This document shows positions 17,757 to 26,245 of a stretch of DNA of 64,000 nucleotides, in pieces. This DNA is from DAOUKH01 sp965207995 (GTDB lineage Bacteria > Chloroflexota > Dehalococcoidia > SHYB01), in the NCBI GenBank assembly GCA_965207995.1, contig OZ242299.1:2480001-2544000 (forward strand). The letters run 5' to 3'. A program made the translations under genes and the position numbers. The notes beneath the pieces were generated by a model, which saw only the letters and a program-made list of their open reading frames with translations, was not told the origin of the DNA and ran no database searches. How positions within the stretch are numbered: the stretch's first letter is position 1; every line of letters begins with the position of its first letter.

Positions 17757-17953
17757 GGCCCAGCGGGCGGGCTACCGCGGTTCGCCCCGCCGCCGGACGG
17801 GGCGCCACCGCTCACTCCTCCGCCTGGCGTGCACTGACGTGCACTCCGCTGCCAGGCGGGATACCGCGGCTCGCTCCGCCGGCGGACGGGCTACCGCCAC
17901 GCGCTCCGCCCGACTGACGGGACTGCGGCTCACTCCGCCGCCGGACGGGCACA
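17757..17953. repeat. Degenerate GC-rich tandem repeat upstream of mutM
   Basis: Several imperfect copies of a unit like CGGGCTACCGCGGCTCGC followed by TCCGCCGCCGGACGGG occur between 17765 and 17950, with inverted GCCGCCGGAC segments. No coding potential is supported. With the following 200 bases (17966-18155) this fills the gap between mutM and the small membrane protein. That second part holds only an SOS-like site and a possible TATACT -10 at 18083-18088 without a convincing -35. Confidence 0.55.
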
Positions 17954-17965
17954 GAACGTACGTTC
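17954..17965. promoter_or_regulatory. LexA/SOS-box-like palindrome
   Basis: GAACGTACGTTC is a perfect 12-base palindrome that fits the Gram-positive-type SOS consensus GAAC-N4-GTTC. It lies 210 bases upstream of mutM and 190 bases upstream of the small protein at 18156. With eight fixed bases, about one chance match is expected in a window this size, so the call is tentative. Confidence 0.3.
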
Positions 17966-18155
17966 GATGTCGTTAAGGTACCCGCCCGCGGTGGGGCGTG
18001 TCAAGGGGGTGGTGTCGTGGGGTTGCGGGGCTGGCATCGCTCAGCCTGCCGCCTGTGTGTGTGTTTACGGCCCGCTCATACATATACTGAAGGGAGACTT
18101 ACCTGAAGGCCGTCGCGACCGAGCGCGCTGCCGACGCGCGCGACGAAGGAGAATC

Positions 18156-18458
18156 ATGAAGAGCCGCAACGACGACGGCATGTTCGATATGGACTGGTGG
18201 GCCACCGCCGACTTGGAGGGCGTCAACGACGAGCTGGCGCACGACATTGTGCGTCAAATGGCTACCGATCACTATTTGACGCCGGGTGCCCTTCCCGACA
18301 TGGACATGCTCGACCGCGTTCAAGTGAACATGCAGAAGTGGGTCGCCCGCAGAAGGCGGGCCGACACCGTGGCCCAAGCGCAGAGGTTGCTCGCGATTGC
18401 CGCGGCGCTGGCGTCGGCGGCTTTGTTGCTGTGGCAGGTGAATCGGTTGTTGGCGTGA
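18156..18458 (+). CDS. Small protein with a C-terminal membrane segment, function unknown
   Basis: A 100-residue protein starting 'MKSRNDDGMFDMDWW', with GAAGGAGA just before the ATG. The first 75 residues are charged and helical-looking ('GVNDELAHDIVRQMATDH', 'VQVNMQKWVARRRRADTV'). The end, 'LLAIAAALASAALLLWQVN', is a single membrane span with only a few residues after it, the layout of a tail-anchored protein facing the cytoplasm. I do not recognise the family. An SOS-like site lies 190 bases upstream. Confidence 0.6.
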   Translation: MKSRNDDGMFDMDWWATADLEGVNDELAHDIVRQMATDHYLTPGALPDMDMLDRVQVNMQKWVARRRRADTVAQAQRLLAIAAALASAALLLWQVNRLLA

Positions 18459-18485
18459 TCCGACGGTGTTTTGACGGATCCGCGG

Positions 18486-21217
18486 CTACGTTCCGTAGCG
18501 GCGGTTGGTGACCGACGGCTCTCGCGATAGCTCGCGGCGGATGCGCGCCACCCATTCGGCATCGAGGCCCAAGGCTTCGGTCACCGCATCGTCGATTTGT
18601 TTGCGCACGGGGTCCTCGTTCATGCGCGGGAGAGGGAGGAGCGCCATCTCTTGCAGCCACTTGAAGCGGGTTGCGAGAAAGTCGCGGGCGCCGGTATCAA
18701 TCTCCGCGAAGTTGGGGACGGGGATCGATCGCAATGCATCAATCGAGAACGACGGATAGGAAGGCACGCGGTTGTCGCGGCCGCCAAGCAGGGCCAAAAG
18801 TCCAACCGAGGAGTTGAGGTATAGGCAGAGCGCTTCGGCAGTAGCATCCCCGCCATCCTTAACTCGGCATGGGCTCCACATCGAGCCGACGGTCGGTTCA
18901 GAGATTACGACAGAGGCGAGACGCGCCGTATTCAACCGCAGCCTGCGCGGAAGCAAGAGACGGCTACGTTGGTCCCAATACTTGTCGGCAAGATGTCGCC
19001 GCGCCGGTTTGGGCTCAATGTGGACGTCCGTCTCGGTATGCATGGATTGGACGACGTCGGTCTTGTGATGCCATAGAGCCCGCCGTCCTGACGCCGTGGG
19101 CATCTCCGATTGCGTGTATGCATCTCGGATACGGCGACCTTCCGGCCCGACATCGGCCAAATCGAACATACGTGCGGGGGGGGGGTAGCGCCTAAGGGCT
19201 TTTCGCACAGCGAGCGGTACATGTCCACCAAGTAGGGCGACAGGAAGTTGACGGCGTACCAGTCGCCGCGCTCGATGCGATCGGCTTCCGCCGTCTGCAT
19301 CGTGAACGTAGCATCCAGAGGGGGTTGGGGCTGCGCTGAACGCTCAATGCGCGCGGCTGTGTCAAGCGCTTCTACGGCTGTTGACGGATTCCTGGCAAGG
19401 TTCACGACGCGGGTCGGCGGCTTCAGACCGCCGCTCCAGCGGCGGCAGACAAGCAGCACCTCGCCGATGGTCGTATTCTCGGAGAAGAAGATGCGCTCCG
19501 GGTCGTGCGAAGTGACGATGGTCTCGACGTGAAAGTGCCTTGCGAGGAATTTCCGAAGTCCCGCCCCTGACGGCGCGGTCGGAATGACGGCGGGGAGTAC
19601 CAGGGCCAAGGCTCCAATATCAGGCTTGAGCAGTTCTTCACCGAGCACCGTGAATGCTGTGCTCGATCCGGATAGGTCCACAGCCATCTTCGCAGGGTGG
19701 CTTGCGAAGATTCCCTGCTCGCGCCTCTTGATTGCCCGCTCGTCCGCGGCGCTAAACTGGTCATGCCGCAGGCTGTCCCGCGTGAACGGCGGGTTCATGA
19801 TGACCAGGTCCATGGGCGGCGGTCGGCCTGGCTGTTCGGCGTTTTGATCGTCGACCTGCTGCGTCGTCGTGGGCCAAGCGGCCAACTGCGGAGCCTGGTC
19901 TGCTAGGAATTCCAACGACCCCAATCGTGGGTTCCCTTTACTCATGCCAAGGATGACGCGATAGATGTTCATGCGGCTGAACTTGGTGCTCGGGGAGAGC
20001 ATGCCCAGGGTGCTGGCCGCCATATGCGTGGCAGTCAGGTTGATGTCGTAGCCCCAGAGCACATCCTCGACGAGCGCGAGAGCCAGAATCTCTTCGGCGA
20101 CCGCATCGGTAGGGCCGGCGGCGTGACGGAGGTCGCGGATGCGTTCGGCCGCGGCCATGAGCAGGGTGCCGGTGCCGCAGGCGGGGTCGCAGATCCGGAG
20201 TTTTTCGACGGCGTTGGGGTCGGACCAATCAGTGTCTTGTTTACGGATGGCTAGGGATGCGAGGAGGACGGCCGCGGCGGTGGAGGTATAGAAGGAGCCG
20301 TCGTAGCGAGCGGTATCGAGCACCCGGTGGAAGATGCGTCCGAGAAGATCATGACGCATCCCCGACACCATCTCAGCGACGCGGGCGACGGCCTTCGCGA
20401 GATTGCCGACGATCTGCCCGATGTCCGGCTGCGCGTCCAGCGCCGCCAACGCTACGCGCCCCGTCTCGAACACGGGCCGGTAGTCGACGGCGAGAATCGC
20501 GTACCACGCCTCGCGGTGCGCCTGCAGGGTCGCCTGGTCTTCCATGCAGCCCGCCGCGCTGCGCGGGGGCCAAGCCCCGTCGAAGCCGTCCGGCCCTTCC
20601 TTGGGAAGATGGGGCTGCACGCGGTGATGGAAGAGCATCGCCGTCGCCACGACCAGCATGCCTCGCTTCGCGGCGGTGAAATAGCCGTCGCCGGACTCCT
20701 TCGCGCCGGCATTGGTGCGGGGCAGGTCAAGGGCTTGGGCCAGCTCGCGGCGTGCCGGCGTGCTCAACCGCTGCGCCGCCGCGTCGAGGGCGTCGGAGAG
20801 TATCTGCGCAGCCTTGTCGGCGTCGGTCAAGGAGTTCGGCGCCTGGCGCACCGCGTGCGCCAGTTGGGGCATGCCGCCCTCCGACCACGACGCTGCCGGA
20901 ACGCCTGCTTTCGTGCGCAACGTCCAGGTGAGGGTCGTGTCCGTGAGACTCGCTTCCGTGGCGCCGTCCGGATAGCAGAGGGCGAAAACGAGCGTGGTGA
21001 GGCCCTGCTTCAGACGGGCGTCGGCGTCCTTGATGGCCTGCTTCTTGCGGCGAAAGCCGGTCTCGGCCTCGATTACGACACGGAGGCCGTCGACGTCGGC
21101 GACGACATCCATGCGCTTGCCGAGCTCCCGCCGCTCCGGCTTTGCGGGCACGTCCTGACCGGTCAGCAACTCTGCTAGTTTGCCGTTGAGGATTTCTTCC
21201 TGTGTGTGGGTCGGCAT
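18486..21217 (-). CDS. Large N6-adenine DNA methyltransferase, reading frame interrupted at a poly-C tract
   Basis: Two overlapping frames make one protein. The first (21217 down to about 19176) has an N-terminal region with 'RMDVVADVDGLRVVIEAET', possibly nuclease-like, SAM motif I 'DPACGTGTLLMAA' near residue 342 and catalytic 'IMNPPF' near 474. The second (to 18486) continues 'ARMFDLADVGPEGRR' and includes 'LYLNSSVGLLALLGG', typical of the target-recognition/C-terminal part. They join at ten Cs on the coding strand (19185-19176). Eleven or eight Cs would give one protein of about 910 residues. It may be a type IIG or orphan methylase; no separate restriction gene adjoins. The break could be sequencing error or phase variation. 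Confidence 0.8.
19176..19185. repeat. G10/C10 homopolymer inside the methyltransferase gene
   Basis: Ten consecutive Gs on the plus strand mark the exact place where the coding frame changes. Homopolymers of this length are hot spots both for replication slippage, as in phase-variable restriction-modification genes, and for sequencing error. Confidence 0.9.
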
Positions 21218-21270
21218 GGGGGAGATTCTAGCCGCCGCTGTTCGAGGCCGCTACACGGTGTTGGCGGGGA

Positions 21271-21348
21271 TCAGCGCCCTGCGGGCGCTCGCGCGCCTAG
21301 CGGCGCGCGCCCTCTCTCAATCTCCCCCAGAGGGGGAGAGGCTTAAGG
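21271..21348 (-). repeat. Dispersed intergenic repeat, copy 4 (reverse orientation)
   Basis: CAGCGCCCTGCGGGCGCTCG through CTCCCCCAGAGGGGGAGAGG and CTTAAGG matches the element at 7511-7586 in reverse. Partial second copies of the CCCAGAGGGGGAGAG part lie at 21353-21371 and around 21450-21480. The whole gap 21218-21586 holds only repeats; I see no gene in it. Confidence 0.8.
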
Positions 21349-21382
21349 TGGTCGCTCCCAGAGGGGGAGAGGGCGGAGGGGA

Positions 21383-21410
21383 CGGGCGAGTCGCGACTCG
21401 CCCCTACAGG
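21383..21410. repeat. Short palindromic repeat, variable-core family
   Basis: GGGCGAGTC-GC-GACTCGCCC followed by CTACAGG is a perfect inverted repeat. It has the same core as 7677-7703 but is reversed with respect to the CTACAGG flank. Confidence 0.7.
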
Positions 21411-21512
21411 GGAGCAGAGCAAAGACCTCCCAACACCGCCCCGGCCCTCACTCAGTCTCTCCCAGGGGGAGAGGGGTTTAAGGAGGGGGGAGAAGACCCC
21501 GCCCGCACCCCT

Positions 21513-21540
21513 GGGCAACCACGAGGGTTGCCCCTACGGG
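21513..21540. repeat. Short palindromic repeat, variable-core family
   Basis: GGGCAACC-ACGAG-GGTTGCCC followed by CTACGGG. The arms differ from the other copies (CAACC instead of CGATTC), but both arms have changed together so the palindrome is kept. Confidence 0.65.
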
Positions 21541-21586
21541 TCGAAGGTGAGGACGGCGCGGGTTGTGCAAGGGTCTCCCGCCATCC

Positions 21587-22666
21587 CTAATCAAACGTGA
21601 GGACGGTGCGGGCGACTTCGCCGGCTTTCATGGCGCGGAAGGCTTCGTTGACGTCTTCGAGGCGGCCGCGGCGGGTGACCATTTCGTCGAGCTTGAGGCG
21701 GCCCTGCTTGTAGAGGTCGATGTACATGGGCATGTCGAAGCGGAAGCGGTTGGAGCCCATGATGCTGCCCTGGAGCTTCTTCTCGGTGAGCAGGGAGCGG
21801 CCGTCGATTTCGATCTTGGCGTCGTCGGGGAGGACGCCGATGATGGTCGCCACGCCGCCGCGGCGCAGCGACTCGTAGGCCTGCTCCGCGGTCAGCTTCA
21901 GGCCCAGTGCTTCGAAGGCGAAGTCCACGCCGCCGCCGGTGAGCTGTTGGATGGCCTGCACCGGGTCGCGGGTCGAGGCGTCGACGACGTGGGTCGCGCC
22001 GAGGTCCATGGCGGTGCGCAGCTTGAACTCGTTGATGTCGACGGCGATGACCATGCGCGCGCCGCAGAGGACGGCGCCCTGCATAGCAGAAAGGCCGACG
22101 CCGCCGCAGCCGAAGACGGCGACCATGGAGCCCGGTCGCACCTGGGCGGTGTTGATCGCCGCGCCGAGGCCGGTGGTCACCCCGCAGCCGATGAGCGCCA
22201 TGATCTCGTGGGGAATGTCGTCGTCGACCTTCACCAAGGCGTTCTCGTGGAGCAGCATCTGCTCGGCGTAGCTGGAAATGTTGGCGAACTGCCAGATCTT
22301 CTCGCCCTGCTTGCTCAGGCGCGGGCCCTCCGCCCTGCTGCGCCGGGGACGGTTGTCGCAGCGCGCCGGATGGCCGGTCAGGCACGACTCGCATTCGCCG
22401 CAGAAGACCGAGGGACACGAGATGATCCGGTCGCCCGGCTTGACGTACCGCGCCTCTGGCCCGACCTCCTCGACGATGCCCGTCGCCTCATGGCCGAGCA
22501 CGGTCGCGCCGGGGAGCGTCGCGGTGCCGTCGACGTAGTGCAGGTCGCTGTGGCAGACGCCGCTCGCCGTCGTGCGCACCAGCACCTCACGCCCGATGGG
22601 CTCCGCCACGTCGACCTCTTCGATGACCAGGGGCTGATGGGCCCCGTAGAAGACCGCCGCCTTCAT
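21587..22666 (-). CDS. Zinc-dependent alcohol dehydrogenase (class III-like)
   Basis: Medium-chain dehydrogenase, 359 residues. Catalytic zinc ligands are in 'ASGVCHSDLHY' and 'VLGHEATG', structural zinc cysteines in 'FCGECESCLTGHPARC', and the NAD(P) Rossmann loop is 'VFGCGGVGLSAMQGA' near 185. The layout resembles class III/formaldehyde or aryl-alcohol dehydrogenases, but the substrate is unknown. It is the last gene of a minus-strand series beginning at 25995. Confidence 0.93.
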   Translation of the reverse strand: MKAAVFYGAHQPLVIEEVDVAEPIGREVLVRTTASGVCHSDLHYVDGTATLPGATVLGHEATGIVEEVGPEARYVKPGDRIISCPSVFCGECESCLTGHPARCDNRPRRSRAEGPRLSKQGEKIWQFANISSYAEQMLLHENALVKVDDDIPHEIMALIGCGVTTGLGAAINTAQVRPGSMVAVFGCGGVGLSAMQGAVLCGARMVIAVDINEFKLRTAMDLGATHVVDASTRDPVQAIQQLTGGGVDFAFEALGLKLTAEQAYESLRRGGVATIIGVLPDDAKIEIDGRSLLTEKKLQGSIMGSNRFRFDMPMYIDLYKQGRLKLDEMVTRRGRLEDVNEAFRAMKAGEVARTVLTFD

Positions 22667-22681
22667 CTCATCCTCCTTTGC

Positions 22682-23101
22682 CTACAGCGCGGAGCCGTAG
22701 ACCCGCTCCGGCACAACGACGATGATCTCGCGCCGGTCCGCCTTCATCACCTCGTCGTACTCCTCCCAGTTGGGATGGTCCTTGTGGGCCGCGGAGCGGT
22801 AGACGTCGCGCAGCGCCACGCGGAGCTCCTCGGGGTCGGTATTGTCCTCGCCGATGACCTCGGCGCGGCCCTCCAGGACCACGTAGCCCCACCAATCACG
22901 TTGAGAAATGAGCAGCGAACACTTCGGGTTGCGCTTCACGTTGAGCATCTTCGCCCGGTTCCGGTCGGCGGTGAAGGCCATGCCGTTGCCGTAGAGCCCG
23001 CAGGTCACCACGCTCATCTGCGCGCCGCCGTCGCGGCGGAAGGTGGTGAAGACCCCCATTTCGTTCTTCTCCAGGAAACCCCTGGCCATGTCGCTGAGCA
23101 T
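22682..23101 (-). CDS. PPOX-class (pyridoxamine 5'-phosphate oxidase-like) flavin/F420-dependent oxidoreductase
   Basis: A 139-residue split-barrel protein. 'MGVFTTFRRDGGAQMSVVT', 'RAKMLNVKRNPKCSLLIS' and 'YVVLEGRAEVI' match PPOX-class F420/FMN proteins. ATG 23101 is chosen because GGAGGAAAC lies upstream; a start at 23140 is possible. Such enzymes reduce diverse substrates with F420H2 or FMN, and the cofactor here is not certain. It sits between the alcohol dehydrogenase and a metallo-hydrolase. Confidence 0.8.
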   Translation of the reverse strand: MLSDMARGFLEKNEMGVFTTFRRDGGAQMSVVTCGLYGNGMAFTADRNRAKMLNVKRNPKCSLLISQRDWWGYVVLEGRAEVIGEDNTDPEELRVALRDVYRSAAHKDHPNWEEYDEVMKADRREIIVVVPERVYGSAL

Positions 23102-23129
23102 GCTCGTTTCCTCCCTCGTCCGCCCGTGC

Positions 23130-23999
23130 TTAGTCCTCAATGACGTCGAGCCGCCATGCGCCGCGCACCGTGGCGATGCGGCCGATGGTCGGGCCCGCGA
23201 AGTGGGCCGCCATCATGATCGTGTTGCTGTCGGCGTGGCGTTCGAGGAAGGCGGTGCGGGTCTTCGCCGCCTGCGCCTGATCGGTGTCCACGCCGAGGGT
23301 CCAGCCCGGCTCGGCGATCTGTAAGGGGTGGTGCATCATGTCGCCGAACATCGCGGCGCGCTCGCCCTTCGATTCCAGGTTGAGGCAGACCGCTCCCGGC
23401 GTGTGCCCGGGGACGTGCTCCAGGCTCAGCCCGTCCTCCAGCACGTAGTCGGGCTCGACGAGCTTCGCCTGGCCGGCCTCGACGATGGGGAGGACGCATT
23501 CGTGGATCGAGAAGCCGTTCCACGCGCCGGCCTCGACGTCCTTCCAGTGCTCGTACTCGGGGCGCGAGAAGATGTAGGTCGCGTTGGGGAAGGTGGGGAC
23601 GAACCGGCCGCTTTCGAGCCGCGTGTTCCAGCCGGTGTGGTCGAAGTGCATGTGGGTGCAGACCACGACGTCGATCTCCTCCGGCGTCGCCCCCGCCGCC
23701 TTCAGCGCCCGGGGGAAGACGGTTTCGTCGATCTGGTTCCGCGCCTGCTGCTCCGGCCCGCCGTGGACGCCGATGCAGGTGTCGACGAGGAACTTGCGGT
23801 GTCTCGTCTCGACGAGATAGGAGTGGATGCTCATCCGCATCATCCCGTCGTCGGTCAGGAAATAGGGCGCGGCCCATTCGCGCTGCGCGTCGACGGCCTC
23901 TTGGGTCGCCGCGGCGAAGAACTGCAGGGGGTCGTGGGCGCCCTGGTCGCGCTCCACGATCTTCTTGATGGTGAGGTCGCCGAGCTTGATCTGTTTCAT
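23130..23999 (-). CDS. Metallo-beta-lactamase-fold hydrolase (lactonase-like)
   Basis: A 289-residue MBL-fold protein. The dinuclear metal motif 'THMHFDHTGWN' is near residue 115, followed by 'HVPGHTPGA' (His), 'MFGDMMHH' (Asp) and 'AAHFAGP' (His), a complete ligand set. The layout resembles N-acyl-homoserine lactonases and related esterases, but the real substrate is unknown. It follows the small zinc-ribbon gene by 16 bases and lies upstream of the PPOX protein on the same strand. Confidence 0.88.
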   Translation of the reverse strand: MKQIKLGDLTIKKIVERDQGAHDPLQFFAAATQEAVDAQREWAAPYFLTDDGMMRMSIHSYLVETRHRKFLVDTCIGVHGGPEQQARNQIDETVFPRALKAAGATPEEIDVVVCTHMHFDHTGWNTRLESGRFVPTFPNATYIFSRPEYEHWKDVEAGAWNGFSIHECVLPIVEAGQAKLVEPDYVLEDGLSLEHVPGHTPGAVCLNLESKGERAAMFGDMMHHPLQIAEPGWTLGVDTDQAQAAKTRTAFLERHADSNTIMMAAHFAGPTIGRIATVRGAWRLDVIED

Positions 24000-24015
24000 C
24001 GCGGCCTTCCCTCTC

Positions 24016-24318
24016 CTACCGCTCGGCGTTCCAGACGTGGCCGCAGTCGAGGCACTCCCGCCGCCTGCGCTCCGCGCCCGCGCGTTGGAGCGTGAGGAGG
24101 GTCGCCGCGCCGTAGGCGGCGGCCGGCGCGACCCAGAGCCAGAGGGAGCCGGTCAGCGCCGCGGCAATAGCCCAGGCCGCGTAGGAGAGCCAGAGCGCGA
24201 CGAGCGCCCAGGCCCGGCGACGGGCTGCCTCCCGCCCCGCGAGGCCCCACGGCACCCGCACGTTGGGGCTGCCGCATTGCGGACACTCGGAGAAGCGCTT
24301 CGCCAGCCATCCGACCAT
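24016..24318 (-). CDS. Small membrane protein with a split zinc ribbon
   Basis: 100 residues. 'CPQCGSPNVRVPWG' at the N-terminus and 'CLDCGHVWNAER' at the C-terminus each supply a Cys pair. Two membrane spans lie between them (around residues 37-56 and 60-77). The two pairs could form one zinc site on the cytoplasmic face by bringing both ends together. Function unknown. The gene lies between the ThDP enzyme and the metallo-hydrolase, probably in one transcript. Confidence 0.65.
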   Translation of the reverse strand: MVGWLAKRFSECPQCGSPNVRVPWGLAGREAARRRAWALVALWLSYAAWAIAAALTGSLWLWVAPAAAYGAATLLTLQRAGAERRRRECLDCGHVWNAER

Positions 24319-24339
24319 GCTTGCCGTCCACGGCGGGGC

Positions 24340-25995
24340 CTAGCTGTACTCGCCCGCTTCGCCGAAGAATCCCGAGAACGTCGAGGAGCGGGCGAACTGG
24401 TCGGTGATCACGTTGACGACGGCGGGCTTGCCCGACGCCAGCGCGCGCTCGATGGCGGGGCGGATGTCGTCCGGCCGCTCGACGCGCTCGCCGTAGCCGC
24501 CGAACGCCTCGGCGATCTTCTGGTAGTCGCTGTGGCCCAACAGGTGCCCCTTGATCCGCTCGCGGTTCTTGGGCCGGGCCGTCATGTTGCCGTTGTTGTT
24601 GATGACAGCGACGAAGGGGAGGTCGTTGCGGCAGGCGGAGTCGATGTTCATGCCCAGCCAGCCGAAGGAGCCGTCGCCGCAGACGAGCACGACCTGCTTG
24701 TCGGGGCGCGCCGCCTTGGCGCCGAGCGCGAACGGGGTCCCGATCCCCATGGTGCCGTGCGTGCCCGCGTTCAGCCGGTGCCCCGGCTCGTGCGTGGGGA
24801 GCGACTGCCGCCCGAAGTTCAGGGTGTCGTGCCCGTCGACGATGATCACCGCGTCGCGGTCGATCGCCTCGCGCACCTCCTTCATCATCCGCATGGGATG
24901 GATGGGCTCGGCGTCCGAGTTCCAGGCGCTGTCGTTCCGCTCTTCGTTGGCGGCGTGTTTGGCCTCGAGCGCCCGCACCCATTCCGAGTCGCGCGCCAAC
25001 GAGAGGCCGGCGGCCTGGGCCTCCGCCGTGAGCTGGGCCAGCGCCGCCTTCGCGTCGGCGGCGATGCCGACCTCGGAGCGCTTGTTGTGGTTGATCTCGT
25101 CGGGGTCGAGGTTGACGGTGATCAGCTTGGCGGCCGGATTCCACCGCGGCGGCCGGAAGTAGGTCAGGATGAAGTTCGCCCGTGTGCCCACGGCGAGGAC
25201 GACGTCGGCCTCGCGGAAGGCCAGGGAGCGTGCCGCGGTGAAGCAGAGGTCGTGGTCCTCCGGGATCACGCCCCGGCCCTGCGGCGTGGTGAAGAAGGGG
25301 ATGCCGGTGGCGTCGACGAAGTCCTTTAGCTCCGCGGAGGCTCCCGACCAGATAACGCCGCTGCCGGAGACGACGACGGGCTTCTCCGCGCTCTTCAACA
25401 GCTCGATGGCGGCGGCGACATCGGCGGGGTCGCCTTGGGGCCGGCTCTCGGTGTAGGGCTCGGACGGTAGCGGGACCTTCTCCTCGTCCACCTTGTTGGC
25501 GATGATGTCGGCGGGGAGGTCGAGGTAGACCGGCCCCTTGGACCCCTCCATGGCGCGGCGGTAGAGCATGCCAAGCTGCTCGCCGATGCGGCCGGTGATC
25601 GTGGCCTGGATGGATAGCTTGCAGGCCGGGGCCATCATCGCGACCTGGTCCATCTCCTGGAAGCCGCCCATGCCGCGCTGGTAGAGGGCCGTCGAGCCGC
25701 CGATGGCGATCACCGGGCTCGCGTCGGCGAGGGCGTTCATCACGCCGGGCATGGCGTTGGCCGTGGCCGGGCCGGAGGGCGTCAGGCAGACGCCGGGCCG
25801 CTGCATGAGGCGCGAATAGGCGTGGGCGGCCATGGCCGCCGCCTGCTCGTGGCGCACATCGATCATGCGGATGCCGAGCTTCTCTGTCGCCTCGGCGATG
25901 GGCGTGATCGGGCCGCCGATGATGTAGAAGATGGTGTCCACGCCGAGGCGGTGGAGGGCGCGGGCGGTGACGTCTGCGCCGGTGATTTCGGCCAT
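24340..25995 (-). CDS. Thiamine-diphosphate-dependent enzyme, 2-hydroxyacyl-CoA lyase/acetolactate synthase type
   Basis: 551 residues with the three ThDP-enzyme domains. The catalytic Glu is in 'RHEQAAAMAAHAYSRL' near residue 50, and the ThDP/Mg motif is 'GDGSFGWLGMNIDSACRN' to 'NNNGN' near 450. Features such as 'GGFQEMDQVAMM' and 'GPVYLDLPADIIANK' are closer to oxalyl-CoA decarboxylase/2-hydroxyacyl-CoA lyase than to biosynthetic acetolactate synthase. No small regulatory subunit gene is adjacent, which fits a catabolic role. ATG 25995 begins 'MAEITGADVTA'; the longer open frame upstream is repeat DNA. Confidence 0.85.
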   Translation of the reverse strand: MAEITGADVTARALHRLGVDTIFYIIGGPITPIAEATEKLGIRMIDVRHEQAAAMAAHAYSRLMQRPGVCLTPSGPATANAMPGVMNALADASPVIAIGGSTALYQRGMGGFQEMDQVAMMAPACKLSIQATITGRIGEQLGMLYRRAMEGSKGPVYLDLPADIIANKVDEEKVPLPSEPYTESRPQGDPADVAAAIELLKSAEKPVVVSGSGVIWSGASAELKDFVDATGIPFFTTPQGRGVIPEDHDLCFTAARSLAFREADVVLAVGTRANFILTYFRPPRWNPAAKLITVNLDPDEINHNKRSEVGIAADAKAALAQLTAEAQAAGLSLARDSEWVRALEAKHAANEERNDSAWNSDAEPIHPMRMMKEVREAIDRDAVIIVDGHDTLNFGRQSLPTHEPGHRLNAGTHGTMGIGTPFALGAKAARPDKQVVLVCGDGSFGWLGMNIDSACRNDLPFVAVINNNGNMTARPKNRERIKGHLLGHSDYQKIAEAFGGYGERVERPDDIRPAIERALASGKPAVVNVITDQFARSSTFSGFFGEAGEYS

Positions 25996-26040
25996 GGGTA
26001 CGCTCCGTTTCGAAGGGTGTGCCGGACGGAATTCCTTGTG

Positions 26041-26104
26041 TGGGCGCCGCGCGCCTGCGGCGCGCCCCTCTCTCAGTCTCCCCCACAGGGGGAGAGGCTT
26101 AAGG
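26041..26104 (-). repeat. Dispersed intergenic repeat, copy 5 (reverse orientation)
   Basis: GGGCGCCGCGCGCCTGCGGC through CTCTCAGTCTCCCCCACAGG and GGAGAGGCTTAAGG is a shorter copy of the element at 7511-7586. It lies upstream of the ThDP-enzyme gene. A separate small hairpin, TCAGGC...GCCTGA, lies near 26143-26165; nothing else is recognisable before 26246. Confidence 0.75.
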
Positions 26105-26245
26105 CGGTCGCCCAGAGGGGGTTGGAATGAGGGTGGATTCCCTTCAGGCGGGGGCATTATGCCTGAGGCGCCTTCCTGTGTCACGCTCGGTTGCGCCCTT
26201 GCTCCGGCCCCGTGTAGCCTGTAGTCACGCGTCGCGGAGGCGCAG

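Noticed and set aside
18083..18088. Promoter for the small membrane protein based on TATACT
   Set aside because: The only -35-like hexamer (TTTACG at 18064) is 13 bases away, too close, so no promoter was called.
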